This document shows positions 21,736-32,464 of a stretch of 50,648 bases of DNA, one piece after another. Position numbers and translations under genes: made by a program. Each line of letters starts with the position of its first letter. Within the stretch, counting starts at the first letter, position 1. Location: assembly GCA_013115125.1 (NCBI GenBank), contig JABANN010000224.1, forward strand, positions 1 through 50,648. The letters run 5' to 3'. The notes below the pieces were generated by a model, which was not told the origin of the DNA, searched no databases, and saw only the letters and a program-made list of their open reading frames with translations. This DNA is from Perkinsus olseni (lineage: Eukaryota > Perkinsozoa > Perkinsida).

Positions 21736-22168
21736 CGAGCCACCAAGAGTAGCTAAGCCACACCACCGTACTTTACTCTATCCCCCATCACAATAGCCTC
21801 TTGGCTATTGCTAGCTTCTCCAACCACTCTAAACCTTTATTGCTTTGTCGCTGTCCTCCAATCCTCTTCTTTTTGTGTTGTCTTTGTCACCGGGTTGAAG
21901 TGCATGCTGCTAGGCGATTTGAACTCTAAGATTATCCTATTACTTATCCTCCCAGCACCTGCCTCCGCATCAAGCTAGCGTGGGAGTCTGGAGACATGTC
22001 GCGCGCCTGGAATCATCCTTGTGGTCAAAAAGATGGACAGGCGTGCTGGGCCGATGAGACATTGGATGACAGAGTGAGTCCGTTGATCGTTCTCGCCGTC
22101 ACCCCTGCACACTACTCCTGGGTGCTGGAGTATTGCTTTCCGTGTCAGCCTCTCGTTCCCTTGGAGTG
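21736..22168. other. spacer between ZZ-D and ZZ-E
   Basis: I can support no full gene. A short ATG frame at 21996 (MSRAWNHPCGQKDGQ) runs to a GTGAGT donor-like site and could be a 5-prime exon, but I see no partner. The ZZ-E promoter should lie here. Confidence 0.35.
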
Positions 22169-24252
22169 ATGCTGGATGACTACGTCCTCAAAGTGAACTA
22201 TGGAGGAGAGTCTCTCCGTATCAAACTGAAAGCGGAGAAGTTCAGAACTCTGGCTCACTTGAAGGGGTGAGTCGCAGGGATCCCTCTTGCAGTTGTAGCG
22301 GCCGGACTATTTTGCTTGGGGTTCTTTGAAGCCTTGTCTGTGCGTTCTTAGTGACGGGTCGTTTCTCAAAGTTCATTCCGTTTAGGTTGATCTCCGCGGC
22401 ATGGCCGTTCCTCGGTGAGGACGAGTGGAAGATCATTCGCCCTGACGGCGGCGTACTGGGACAGAGAAATCTTAAGAACTCGGTGGTCAGTCTGTTGTCA
22501 GAGGAAGTCAAGGATCCCTCTGGTCATGCCCCTGAGATCAAGCTCAAGGTTGTCCCGTCTGGGGAGTCTGTTGTGCCGGCCCCGACCGTGAGACAAGGGT
22601 CGGATGGCGATGGGCTGCAGGCTCTTGACGGCCATCCATTGGCTTTGGCGTATTGGGAAACGTGCGACGGATGCAAGATGTTTCCGATCATAGGAAAATT
22701 GTGAGAATATTCTCAGGACCGTCTGCTTGACCTAATTCTGTAACTTTTTTATCAGGTACATCTGCTTTACCTGCGGCCAAGTGGATTTATGCTATGCTTG
22801 TCGCAAGGGGCATCCCGGAAGCCACAAGCTCATCGACTACTCCCCATCCCTCGACGGTCTGTGGGACAACCGCGGCCTTGTCGAAAGTCTGCACCAGCAA
22901 GCTCTGAAGTTGAGGGTGCTGGCTGGTCCGACGGCACAGCCGAAGTTCGAGTGAGCCATGCTGTGGGAAGCTTTCCCGGTGGGCCTCAAGGGCGCGCGTT
23001 TCTTCAGGTTCGAAGATATCCAGAAGAATGCTCAATCCTCTCTGCCACCAATGGCTGCCCGCACCTTTGACGAGGATGAAATACCGGATAACATACCCGA
23101 CCGTACATGTTACCGAGACAGGGGCAAGGCAATTGACTTCTCGATCTTCTGCCACAGCTGTACCGCCATTGTTCCGGTCGCTAGGAGGTGACCTGGGGGG
23201 ATCTGCCGACCTCTGCTGCGCTACCGACGGTCCAGGTTCAAGACCGACACACGCGCTGCCATCAATCTGTGTGACACGTGTTACCTCCTCCATAAAGACA
23301 GGATCCTAGCGTTGGCCTATAAGTGTTCGAGAATATGGCCGCGGATCCACATGTGCCGAGTGCGGAAGGTCCCCGATCACCGGCGCCAGGTGAGTAACCG
23401 CTCTCGACCCTCGGCGTCGCGGTCATCTCGCGGCTTGATTCGAGTTGTTGAACAGAACCGAGGCCTGATGGAGGGCGTATGTATCATCAGGTACACCTGT
23501 ATCGTCTGCTCGGAGTTCGACCTTTGCTCTCGATGCTACCACAGTGGTGATCAAGCCAGTCACAAGGAAAACCATGCCTTCGCCTTGGTTGCCAAGGCGG
23601 TGCCTCTGTGGTCGTTGAAGATCAGGGAGCCTAGGGGAACTCCGATTGGGGAGATGAGCTGCAAGATGTGTGGCAACCATCCGCAGGACGGAGCGAGGTG
23701 GGTGTAGATGTCCCAGCCTACGCCATACGAATCACAGTAGGTATCGGATGAAGTTCGATCCGCCCGACAGCCGTAACGCCCTGTATTGCCAAACGTGCTA
23801 TCAGAAGATGCTCCAGAAGGAGGCGCTGCAGCTGAGGGCGCCTTTGGGCAGTGGAAGCCGCAATCCCCTGCCGTGGGCTCAATCGGCGAGGACGAGGAGT
23901 AGAACTTTACGCTTGGCTTTGACGAGTAGACCTGCTAGGTTCACAGCTCTAAGTGAATATGTTGTTTGTGTCGCAGCTTCGCTCGCCTCCCGGCTGAACA
24001 CTCACCCGCCCGTCATACAGATGATCCGAAGGCTCGCTCATCAGGTCGGACATTTCGATATTGATGACGATGATTCGGACTCGGTAAGTGGCAAGGGATC
24101 AGTCCCCAGCTTCGCTCTTTCTGCTCAACACTCGCTGTGGCTTCGCCATGTTGCTCCGTGACCTCTTCCTGTGTTGTCAGTTGGAGTGGGCGGTCGAGCC
24201 TCCCAAGGTTCTCAAGGCTGAGCGCAGGGTGTATGATGGGCCTGAGAGATGA
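22169..24252 (+). pseudogene. ZZ-E: PB1-multi-ZZ gene with a frame-breaking exon 5
   Basis: Exons 22169-22266, 22386-22700, 22756-22950 and 23008-23187 join in frame: PB1 (MLDDYVLKVNYGGESLRIK), then ZZ1 CDGCKMFPIIGKL joined to YICFTCGQVDLCYAC. Exon 5 (23236-23389) is 154 nt where G has 207: about 53 nt between YKCSRI and the next CxxC are gone, which breaks the frame into CAECGRSPITGAR. Later exons are well kept: YTCIVCSEFDLCSRC, CKMCGNHPQDGAR, CQTCYQKML, an acidic HFDIDDDDSDS and the tail LEWAVEPPKVLKAE ending at 24252. Either a recent pseudogene or an assembly error in exon 5. Confidence 0.7.
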
Positions 24253-24632
24253 ACGTTCCCATGATGCTTCGTTAAGCTGAGTGCTTTTATGCTATTCATA
24301 GAATTTCGTCAGATCTTTCTTCATCATCGACGATCCGATTCTATCTATTCCACATGATCAGCCGGATAACAAAAGACTCTTCTCAAGTGGAGATTCTTGA
24401 GTTTCGCATAGAGTCAAGCGGCCACGGCCATGTCTCCTGGAGTTGAGGGCCTGTGCTCCATATGGTGCGATCCGATGATGGCGCGTTCATCGTTTGTGGC
24501 AGCCCTAGTAACAGTTCAGTCTAGCAGCCTATATCTCTGACGGGCTTTCTGACCCTGCTGTGATCTGGGAAGTGTAGCATAGTCGATCCTCATTATTGAG
24601 GTTGTTGTTGTAGTCGGGTGTGATTGGTCATC
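24253..24632 (+). repeat. Z-Z intergenic region with block Q copy 3
   Basis: The sequence following the ZZ-E stop recurs after the orphan tail at 38885-38975 and runs into block Q before a PB1 exon in both places. It is the ancestral spacer between two tandem Z genes, duplicated with its flanking exons. Confidence 0.6.
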
Positions 24633-24770
24633 ATGTTTGCCGACTCCTTTGTGCTCAAGCTCCGCTACGGCGCCGAGTCCGTACGCTGCCGCTGTCCTAT
24701 GAAGACTATCAAGGCCGTCAGCGACTTGTATGGGTGAGGAAACTCCCCAGTGATAGTTGAACGATTCCGT
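24633..24770 (+). pseudogene. isolated PB1 first exon
   Basis: Reads MFADSFVLKLRYGAESVRC...SDLYG up to a GTGAGG donor, nearly identical to ZZ-G exon 1. Similarity ends about 30 bp into the intron, where block T copy 4 begins. It is a gene remnant of one exon. Confidence 0.8.
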
Positions 24771-24789
24771 CGCTAATTCGTTAATCCAT

Positions 24790-25300
24790 CATTAAGTGCT
24801 CGCTCAGCTCAGCGACTTCTTCAGGTCTTCGAGCTGCCGCTCTTTTTGGTCCTCCTCATCTCGTGGGAAATTCTCTCAACTGAGGCATATTCCCGCGCGG
24901 ATACTCGGCGGCGGCGCCGCCGCGGTGCGGCGAAATTGATCTCACTAAGGTATAATGATTATTATGTTCACTACTCCGCTTAGGACTGAACTCATTACAA
25001 TCTGGATGTAAAGAAAGGGCTAACTTGAATAGTGGGGCGTGGCATCCACCATGAGTGGAACTATCCCGGGCCCCTAACGACTCATCACTGAGCTGACTGA
25101 CAAAGAACGGCCATAGCTCGGCCCAAGCAAAAATACGCGTACCGACATAGGTACGCAAACACACTGAGCGGTCCCCAGCGTGGGGTCACACCAGGGGTCA
25201 GGAGACAGACGAGTCCGCCACCACGACTGACTGAACGACCGCATTGCTCAGGTGCAACCGTCAAAGATAAAATGCTGATCACTGGTTAGCAGTGGCAGCA
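24790..25300 (-). repeat. block T copy 4, downstream of S4
   Basis: Minus-strand frames 24856-25164 (AELWPFFVSQLSDESLGARD) and 25085-25282 (MISILSLTVAPEQC) correspond to the two parts of T copy 2 but are in different frames here. A GC palindrome (near 24907-24922) is a copy-specific expansion relative to copies 1 and 2. Confidence 0.45.
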
Positions 25301-25502
25301 ATGATAATGGGCAAGGCCGAGTTATAACCTCTCTGCGGGAGCGAGCGTTTACCCAGGTCGAATACAAAATAGGTGCTACAAGATTCTGCAAACGCCAGCC
25401 TCAAAGTCTTCGACCATTTAAAGACTATGAGGTAAGAAGGGCTCGAAGCGGAGCGCCTTTACTGGATTCTGTCGAGAGCCAAGGTCTTCGTTCGTAGCCC
25501 TT

Positions 25503-26198
25503 CTAGTTGCAGGTAGACTCTACTTGGCGTAGCTGAGAGTACAAAAAATGAAGGTTTCCCCCCCGTCGGCAGGTCAGATCCTGGACAATTTTCCGCCACG
25601 CCGCGGATGAAGCTTCTGAATCTGAATCTGAAGGGTCTGCATCTCCGCCAGGTAAAAACTGAATGTTGGTAGCTCCGCCGACGGTTAAATCACTAAATCG
25701 TTTACCACGACTTGCATCCGGGCATCTGAAGGTCATAAATACGCTGGCAGGAGTAATCCTCAAGGTCAATCGGAAGCTGTCTCCTTGGTCATAGACATAT
25801 ATACCTCCCCTCAGAGGTAGGCCTTCTCTAAAAAAGATTAGCTCTTCCCCTGCAAGTACAGTCTGGAAGGAGATCAAGCTGTACTGAGCCAGATCGGTCA
25901 AGTCACCGTCCTGCATCTGCACTTCCGGGAAGGCACTAGTGAACAAGCTTTTGAAGAGGCCGAAGTCTGGATAGTCGACAGTGTACTTATCAGAATCTCC
26001 TTCGAGAGGAAATTCAATCTTGATCGAGACCTTTGGCCCGGCACGCCGCTTGAACTCCCATATGAGGGAACCATCCGACACAGAAGCTCGCATCTTGAGG
26101 GTTGACGTAGACGCTGAGTAATCCCCAAGGGGCTGAGCACTCGTGGTCACCAGAGCCAGAGTGGCGATGACGAACCAAGTCGCGGCGGGTTTCACCAT
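25503..26198 (-). pseudogene. S4: secreted-protein gene with a shifted C-terminus
   Basis: Signal peptide MVKPAATWFVIATLALVTTSA and about 180 family residues are intact (DYPDFGLFKSLFTSAFPEVQ, YVYDQGDSF, RFSDLTVGGATNIQFLPG). At GGDADPSDSDSEASS a tandem GAATCT expansion replaces the family's YASFIR segment and shifts the frame. The protein ends after 231 aa with a non-family tail that lacks the second conserved cysteine. The ancestral frame of the tail continues to about 25467. The product may still be made, but probably misfolds or has a new tail. Confidence 0.7.
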
Positions 26199-26726
26199 TG
26201 AGTGGAGTGGCTGTAAGAAAATCAGCTTCTGAAAATGAAAGAGGGCTAAACTTTAGCCCTCTTTCATTTTAGCCCCTTTAGCCGCTAAAGGGCATAGAAA
26301 TTGAATCAAGGGCCCTGATTCAGGGGGGAATCTCTTATGTGCCTCAAAGGAAGCTGAAGGAAATAGCGCAAAAGACCCTATGGATGTAATGTGCAACCCT
26401 AATCGGGTTACTCGACCCTTGTAGACGATGTGCGAAGCAGAGAAAAGAATAGTCTATCCAGTTTAGCCTGTCTTCTGCTCCTCAAAAATCGACCGCGTCT
26501 CACTGTACGGGCTAGCTCGCACGCATAAATTTGAGCGCCACCCCTGCGAACCGGTCATAGCAGTTGAGCAACACAACTGCTCTTCCTGGGTGAGACAACA
26601 GGGAAGACAATCGCAGGTAGTTTGCATACAGGACGCAAAGGTCATACATCCCCAGCCACAGCGTTTACTAGACCCGACACGAGGTAAAAGGACATTTATA
26701 GAGAGAGTATCGGGAGACAATGGTGG
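26199..26726 (-). promoter_or_regulatory. block U copy 4, left part (split by the LTR element)
   Basis: A copy of the S upstream block, interrupted at 26727 by the retrotransposon and resuming at 31979. Two back-to-back one-base-centred palindromes (26232-26270 and 26274-26292) lie where other copies have a short simple sequence. Confidence 0.55.
26232..26270. repeat. perfect palindrome, 19-bp arms, 1-nt centre
   Basis: Arms 26232-26250 and 26252-26270 are exact reverse complements around one C. Four bases later comes a second palindrome, 26274-26292, with 9-bp arms and a one-base centre. The equivalent position upstream of S1, S2 and S3 has neither. Confidence 0.95.
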
Positions 26727-26731
26727 GTACA

Positions 26732-26908
26732 TGTTTAGAGCTTCGGTCGGGACACTGGTTGACTCAAGAGCCATGGAATGAAAGAGTAGAAAAGTATATA
26801 GTTAATTAGTCAGTCTTTTATGCCGAGTATCTTGTGGCAGTTTCAACTGTGGCAGTTTCAACAAAGATACACTGAATTGGCGCTTGCCTTTGTGCAACAG
26901 CACAAACA
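26732..26908 (-). repeat. LTR (3-prime in element orientation)
   Basis: 177 bp, matching 31797-31973 base for base as far as I can read. It contains a short internal direct repeat (GTGGCAGTTTCAACT / GTGGCAGTTTCAACA). Confidence 0.93.
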
Positions 26909-26943
26909 CGACGCCCCGAGATATATACATCATCATCATCATC

Positions 26944-29900
26944 TTAAGATTTAGAACTGCATAATAGCAGTAGAGGACTGGTGCAGATACCTGCAGGACC
27001 TCGTGGGAGAATCTCATCAGGTAGTTTTTTGAGCTTGTCCGAAGAGTGCCACGTACCATTCTCTAGTAGTATCCGGTTTCCTTCAACTTCCGAGACGACA
27101 TGAACTTGTCCGAGCCATGGTGGTGAAGCTTTGGGTTGTAGATCTGGAGCACGGACTAGTACTAAGTCGCCCACAGAGATCTCGTAGCTGTGACTGTTGT
27201 GCTTCTGCATGAGACGGAGGACACGAAGACGACAATCCGTCTTGTAGTTGCGCCACGTATCCCACTTAGTAGAAGGCAGTTGGACCACGTTGTTGTTGTC
27301 GAAGGGAGAGGTGTGAGACTCAGTAATCATATCCAGAGGGCATAGACCATTGGCCAGCATGTTGGTGGTGGTATTGATCTCGTAGGCAGCTCGAGAGATA
27401 GACTCACGCCACTTGTCATCATCTACGAAGGGAGTTGTCATGAACATACGACGTAACCTCTGATTCAATAATCGATGTCGAGCTTCTACGTGACCGTTCA
27501 TCCACGAAGCAGACCTCGGCACAAACTGGAAGTCGACGGACACCATAGCTTTGGATGCCACATGAATGGTTGATGCATTATCCGTGCGGATGTTCTGGAT
27601 AGCATGGTTGTACAGTCGATGAGGAAGGTTACAGGCACGTTGGATGTCCACGGAGGTAGGGGCTTTGACAGTAGGGTAGCATAGCAAGATGTTGGTCAGT
27701 TGATCAACCAAGTTGATGGAGTAGAACTTGCCTTGCCTTGTTGCTGGATCAGTTACATAAGGACCGAGAACATCTAGGTTGACAACCTGGAAGGCGAAGT
27801 CAGGGATGTTAACAACATCAGCTGTAGGGTTCTTAGGCCTGTTGTCACCGGGGTTAGTCTTGGTCATCAAACAAGCCATACAGTCACGGGATGCCGTTCT
27901 GGCGATGTCATCAATGTCGATGCCAGTAGTTGCAAAGTAGCTTCTCAGTGTTGTTGTAATCTCTGGAGCACCGCCGTGTCGTAGACTATGGAGATGTTTG
28001 GCACATGACACTAAGAAGTCATGGTCAGCAGTCAGGCGTAGGTTACCGTCATCTGACAGTGGTAGGGACCGATAAACTTGTAGTAGATCAGCAGGAAGTT
28101 GTACAGTATCATACGGTGTAGTAGGTGCAGTTGGTAGAGGCTGTAGTGGGACTTCAATAGGCTCTTCAAGTCTGGTCTTCTTCTGCGGCAGAGATGCATT
28201 GTTGGAGTCGTCATCTCTCTTGCGTACGATTCGGGCAACATGTACTTGTTGAGAATCATCAGTGATGGGTAAAGGTTGCACAGTGTAGCTGTCCAAGGTA
28301 TCACGGGCAGTGACTATGTCGACGTAGAGCTCAGACCGCGTCCCCGCATCAGCTTTGTTGAGCTCGGTAGGAGTGAACTCGACGTCGAAACGTCTCGACT
28401 TCATCAAGTAGTGAATGAGGTCGATGATACGTTGTAGTAGAACGGACTGTTTGCCGTTAGAAGCGACCTTGGCCGACGACAGGGCAGCATTCGCAGTCTT
28501 GTTGTCTCCTCGCAAGAGGATGGACTTGAACTGCTGTCGAGTGTCGACCTCGTAGTTGACCAGAATGCAGAGCGCATTGTACGCTGTGGTGAGCTCACGT
28601 ACATTAATATGAAGGGACCGTTCTTGCCGAGACCAGGGCCATTGATGTCTGAATATTATGCAGCCGTTCTGCTCAGCAACCATAGCACCCATCTGGTCGG
28701 AAGCATCGAACCATATAGTTACAGGGATAGAAGGATCTATATGTCGGCGAAGTGGTAGGGGTGGAGTTGACCTGACCAGCTCTTGCCATCGGACTAGTAG
28801 TTGCAGTGTGGAGTCGTCGATGACTGTCTTCTTCCAAAGAGCTTTATGTACTGCCCTAGCTCGAGATACCAGCGCAGTCAAGGCGTTCTTACATGGAAGA
28901 ATATGCCATCCGAAAAGATCCCATGCTTGTGATAGTTGACCAAGGAAGCTTAGTGCAGAGCTGTAGGTGGTGGGCTTCGTAAGGTCATAGTTAGTGCACT
29001 TCTCGTACTTGGCAGTAGGGAATATGATAGAGTCGCCATTGTCGACTATCATAGATCCCAGGATGGTCGTGCCGTTGGAAGCAGGGCCGTGTAGGGGCTC
29101 AGCAACTAAGATCATGTTGTACTCAGCAAAGTGGTTTATGACTGTTTGAAGATCATGATTGGGGTCAGTGTCGGTGAAGTAAAGAACCAAGACATCATCC
29201 ATGTAGCTGACGGCAACGTGTTCAAAGCCAGGGAGCTTGTGTAGTTCTCGCAGTACATGATTGACACACCATTCCAGCACCTTGGCATTAATAGAGCTGC
29301 CGTCCAACATATAGAGGTAGGTCAGAGTAGAGCCACGAACATGGACTTGTGACAGAAGCTGGGCGTTTTTTCCCAACCTGATGGAGCGGTAGCTGTCCTT
29401 GACGTCAAGTAGAGATGCTGTTTTCGCACTCCTGTACTTATTGAGGATCCGTGAGATCTTAGATTGACAGTCACGGATAGGATAATGGCGTTGGACTTGC
29501 CTCAGTAACTGGTTGCTGCAGATTGATGGTACCACGGGGCGGCATCGCTTTCGACCCTCCACAGGATACCAAGGAGAGGCGTAGTTGTTGACAGAGTGAG
29601 CAGGAGTGGCGACGACCTTGTTGGTGTTGAGAAGATCGTCGAACCTAGCCTCGGCCTCACGACGAACACGACCGTCAGATTTGAGGAGACGGTAGTGAAC
29701 CTTGGTAGCTTCAGGTGGTTGGTTTTGTAGTGCTAGCTGTAGCAGTTCATTGCTGTAGTCGACCATGAACTGCTTGTTGTTGTCCTCGTCTTTGATGGTT
29801 AGTATCCTACACCATTGATTGGAGTAGACGTGTTGGTCGATGACAAAACCATCATCAAGCGGTGGGAATGTAGGAGGCGTTGTTAAGGCTTCTTTAACAT

Positions 29901-31839
29901 TGTAGTCGACGTCACCCTTACGCTTGATCTTCACGGCATTGTTAGGGGCTGTTGTGGATGCCGGCGGAAGCAACTCACAGGGTGGAGCAACTGATGCCGT
30001 TGGTAGTGGTGTAGTAGAAGTCGTTGGGATTGGAGAGTGTGAGGTCTCAGATGGTGAGGCTGCAGAGTTCGATCTGGGCAGTTCACATGTTACCGGAGAT
30101 AGCGATGAAGGTACGCTACCAGTAGAGATCTGGGGAGGTACAGATCTGAAGAATAGAGATGCCAGTGCATCTTCACCATCCTTGAATCGTAGTAGTAGTC
30201 CTTGTCGGTCAAACCGAAGCGCATCCATTCCAAGTAGGGCATCGGAATGGATGAGCGGAGTCTGTAGCACCGCAGGACGCCATGGTAGAATGTGTGTGGC
30301 GTTACCATCGTAAACTGGTAGGTCTACTTGAAGGCAGTAGTCGCAGGAGAAAGACTTAGCTTCAGTAGCACTGTCGAATGTAGCGTGAAACGACAGAAGT
30401 TGAGCGCCCTCGACAGTTTTGACGATGAAATCAGCCAGCTTCTTTGAGATGAGAGACATGGTAGACCCAGTATCAGGAACAATCGTAAAGCCTTCACATG
30501 CTGGACAATTGAGGATTGTCACAGAGTCGGCATTAGGCGTTGTTGTTGGGGTAGTCGGTGCTGTCATCCTTGACACTTCAGTAGTGTGCTTGTAGGGGCA
30601 GGAGTCACCGTTCTTACACGATTGGCGAGCAAGGTAGGCCATGCATATCCTCTTCTCCTTGCAGAGTTTGATGACTTCGGGATCTTCGATCCGTTGTAGC
30701 CTTGTGGTAGTTGGATTGGTAGACTGGATAGGGGCTACCGAGGATGTTGATGTTGTTGAGTTTGACGTTGTTGTTGAGGTAGTCGTAGCGGTTGGAGTGG
30801 TAATAGCAGTTGTCGGAGGGGGGTTGGCTTCTTGGTAGTACTGTAATGCCATCGCAAGCTCGGTGACATCACGGATATTGGAGTATTGCTGATTGCAGAC
30901 TTTTCGCAGATGGGGAGTTAGGCCTCTCTTGAAGTAGTCGAGAACTTGACTGGCATGGAGATATAGGCCAACCGAGTTCGCCATGGAGATGGAGCTCTCT
31001 AGGGTATCCAAGTAGTCATGCACCGATACACTTTTTGATGCCATTTTGATAGCCGATAGATGCCTGGTTATCCTGTCATGGTCGTTGGTGGTAGCAAAGT
31101 GAGCTTGTAGGAACTCTAGAGCCGTCGTGAACATCAGCTCGTAGTTAGACATGAAGGCCTCAGGAGGAAGCGCGCGCTCTAGATGATCCATGAGCTTCAG
31201 TTTAGGACCTTGGCCTAAGCAGCGGCATAGATAGAGATAACAACCATGAGCACTGAGGGCATTCTGTCGGCATTCTTGTCTCGCAACCATGATGACATAG
31301 TTAATAGCACGCCCATCCTTGAAGCCGAGAAACTCACGACCGTCAGGTAGGCGTAGATTGGAGATGGAGGTCAGCAGTTGTGTGTGACTGGTTGTGGGGC
31401 TCGTCGTCGTATGGGTAGTGCTGGCTATAGTGGTAGTAGTCGGCTTGATTCCCCAAAAACTGAGATTGGTAATCTTGTCATTGAGAGTGTCAGCATGAGT
31501 GAGAGGTAGAGTTGAAGTAACAGTGGATTTAGTGGATGAAGTGAATGTTGAACTAGGGATAGAAGTAGTAGATGTCCGTGCCAAAGAAACCGACTGTGCC
31601 TGGCGTAGTTGGGAGCGCAGGTTTTGATAGAGTTGTCGGTATTTGACCTTAGTGGGAATGTCGACCTCTTGTTGGGTCATGATAGTTCCGAGCTCCGAAC
31701 GCTCGAGGTAGAGCAGGCAGCTCGCAGTGGGTAGTTGTAGAAGTTGAAGTAGTTCAGTAGTGGTTGAGTCATCAGTGAGTCCGTGGTTCTCCGCCATGTT
31801 TAGAGCTTCGGTCGGGACACTGGTTGACTCAAGAGCCAT
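26944..31839 (-). CDS. gag-pol polyprotein of the LTR retrotransposon, 1631 aa
   Basis: One frame with, in order: a Thr/Ser-rich N-terminus and gag-like region (about residues 160-340), a CCCH-type finger (CMAYLARQSCKNGDSCPYKH, about 400-420), an aspartic protease motif (DTGST, about 459), reverse transcriptase with YMDD (about 877), RNase H (WFDASDQMG, about 1046) and an integrase core with the D, D and E positions (LDVLG, RTDNAS, HVEARHR; about 1300-1440). The protease-RT-RNaseH-integrase order is that of Ty3/Gypsy and Bel/Pao; I favour a divergent Ty3/Gypsy. The frame opens inside the upstream LTR. Gag and pol are in a single frame, as in several families of this group. It looks whole. Confidence 0.92.
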   Translation of the reverse strand: MALESTSVPTEALNMAENHGLTDDSTTTELLQLLQLPTASCLLYLERSELGTIMTQQEVDIPTKVKYRQLYQNLRSQLRQAQSVSLARTSTTSIPSSTFTSSTKSTVTSTLPLTHADTLNDKITNLSFWGIKPTTTTIASTTHTTTSPTTSHTQLLTSISNLRLPDGREFLGFKDGRAINYVIMVARQECRQNALSAHGCYLYLCRCLGQGPKLKLMDHLERALPPEAFMSNYELMFTTALEFLQAHFATTNDHDRITRHLSAIKMASKSVSVHDYLDTLESSISMANSVGLYLHASQVLDYFKRGLTPHLRKVCNQQYSNIRDVTELAMALQYYQEANPPPTTAITTPTATTTSTTTSNSTTSTSSVAPIQSTNPTTTRLQRIEDPEVIKLCKEKRICMAYLARQSCKNGDSCPYKHTTEVSRMTAPTTPTTTPNADSVTILNCPACEGFTIVPDTGSTMSLISKKLADFIVKTVEGAQLLSFHATFDSATEAKSFSCDYCLQVDLPVYDGNATHILPWRPAVLQTPLIHSDALLGMDALRFDRQGLLLRFKDGEDALASLFFRSVPPQISTGSVPSSLSPVTCELPRSNSAASPSETSHSPIPTTSTTPLPTASVAPPCELLPPASTTAPNNAVKIKRKGDVDYNVKEALTTPPTFPPLDDGFVIDQHVYSNQWCRILTIKDEDNNKQFMVDYSNELLQLALQNQPPEATKVHYRLLKSDGRVRREAEARFDDLLNTNKVVATPAHSVNNYASPWYPVEGRKRCRPVVPSICSNQLLRQVQRHYPIRDCQSKISRILNKYRSAKTASLLDVKDSYRSIRLGKNAQLLSQVHVRGSTLTYLYMLDGSSINAKVLEWCVNHVLRELHKLPGFEHVAVSYMDDVLVLYFTDTDPNHDLQTVINHFAEYNMILVAEPLHGPASNGTTILGSMIVDNGDSIIFPTAKYEKCTNYDLTKPTTYSSALSFLGQLSQAWDLFGWHILPCKNALTALVSRARAVHKALWKKTVIDDSTLQLLVRWQELVRSTPPLPLRRHIDPSIPVTIWFDASDQMGAMVAEQNGCIIFRHQWPWSRQERSLHINVRELTTAYNALCILVNYEVDTRQQFKSILLRGDNKTANAALSSAKVASNGKQSVLLQRIIDLIHYLMKSRRFDVEFTPTELNKADAGTRSELYVDIVTARDTLDSYTVQPLPITDDSQQVHVARIVRKRDDDSNNASLPQKKTRLEEPIEVPLQPLPTAPTTPYDTVQLPADLLQVYRSLPLSDDGNLRLTADHDFLVSCAKHLHSLRHGGAPEITTTLRSYFATTGIDIDDIARTASRDCMACLMTKTNPGDNRPKNPTADVVNIPDFAFQVVNLDVLGPYVTDPATRQGKFYSINLVDQLTNILLCYPTVKAPTSVDIQRACNLPHRLYNHAIQNIRTDNASTIHVASKAMVSVDFQFVPRSASWMNGHVEARHRLLNQRLRRMFMTTPFVDDDKWRESISRAAYEINTTTNMLANGLCPLDMITESHTSPFDNNNVVQLPSTKWDTWRNYKTDCRLRVLRLMQKHNSHSYEISVGDLVLVRAPDLQPKASPPWLGQVHVVSEVEGNRILLENGTWHSSDKLKKLPDEILPRGPAGICTSPLLLLCSSKS

Positions 31840-31973
31840 GGAATGAAAGAGTAGAAAAGTATATAGTTAATTAGTCAGTCTTTTATGCCGAGTATCTTGT
31901 GGCAGTTTCAACTGTGGCAGTTTCAACAAAGATACACTGAATTGGCGCTTGCCTTTGTGCAACAGCACAAACA
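31797..31973 (-). repeat. LTR (5-prime in element orientation)
   Basis: 177 bp, apparently identical to 26732-26908. The first codons of the gag-pol frame lie within it. Confidence 0.93.
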
Positions 31974-31978
31974 GTACA

Positions 31979-32464
31979 ACCGGCGTGACACCGGGGGCGA
32001 TGCTCACGAATGGGACATCTGGACCCGAACCTCGGGTAGCAGATCATGCTTCCACTCGAGGCAATCCCCTATCGCCTCCGCCGCCGATGTACTACGGAGC
32101 GCACCACTACCAGTGACTACTACATACTAGGAGTCTAGTGGCCGACCTTCACCTACTTCCGGGTAAACCCCGAGTGGTATGGCACCGAGCACGTGCACGC
32201 CCGGGGGCGCACGCCAATGGCGTGACGCCATAGCTAGTAGCCCACGCCCGAGACTGTCAGCGACGGGTGACGTCGCGACAAGGGTGACCCCCCGCGCTCA
32301 TCTGGCCTTTCACTCTCAGCTCTGTCATAGATCCCCAATCGCAGCGTTTACTCCGCCGGCACGGGGGGAAAGCACATTTATGGGAAAAGTGCATCGGGAG
32401 ACAACGAAGGATGCAACCGGCGAGACACCGGAGGCGACGCTAGCGAATAATCTAGCTTAAAAGG
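31979..32464 (-). repeat. block U copy 4, right part, with a partial tandem duplicate
   Basis: It continues the S4 upstream block after the insertion. A second copy of the CATAGATCCCCAATCGCAG...ACGGGGGG segment lies at about 32325-32450, so this block is partly duplicated. A 7-bp-arm palindrome at 32217-32231 lies between the two. Confidence 0.55.

Larger units (their letters stand above)
26727..31978 (-). mobile_element. LTR retrotransposon, Ty3/Gypsy-like order, with target duplications
   Basis: The element (26732-31973) is bounded by two 177-bp LTRs that look identical, begin TGTTTAG and end ACAAACA on the plus strand, and are flanked by the 5-bp duplication GTACA (26727-26731 and 31974-31978). 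The uninterrupted target, GGGTACAACCGGCG, survives in block U copy 3 near 18984. The element reads on the minus strand. A TGG-starting stretch abuts the upstream LTR, as expected for a primer-binding site. It carries one gag-pol frame. Identical LTRs and a clean target duplication mean a recent insertion; it looks whole. Confidence 0.93.

Noticed and set aside
24181-24252. LEWAVEPP in ZZ-E as a canonical LIR
   Set aside because: The residue at W+3 is Glu, not Leu/Ile/Val; only ZZ-A fits the consensus, so E, B and G are reported as a separate tail motif.
26463-26774. 103-aa minus-strand frame across the left LTR edge
   Set aside because: It merely fuses the few codons contained in the LTR with upstream block U sequence.
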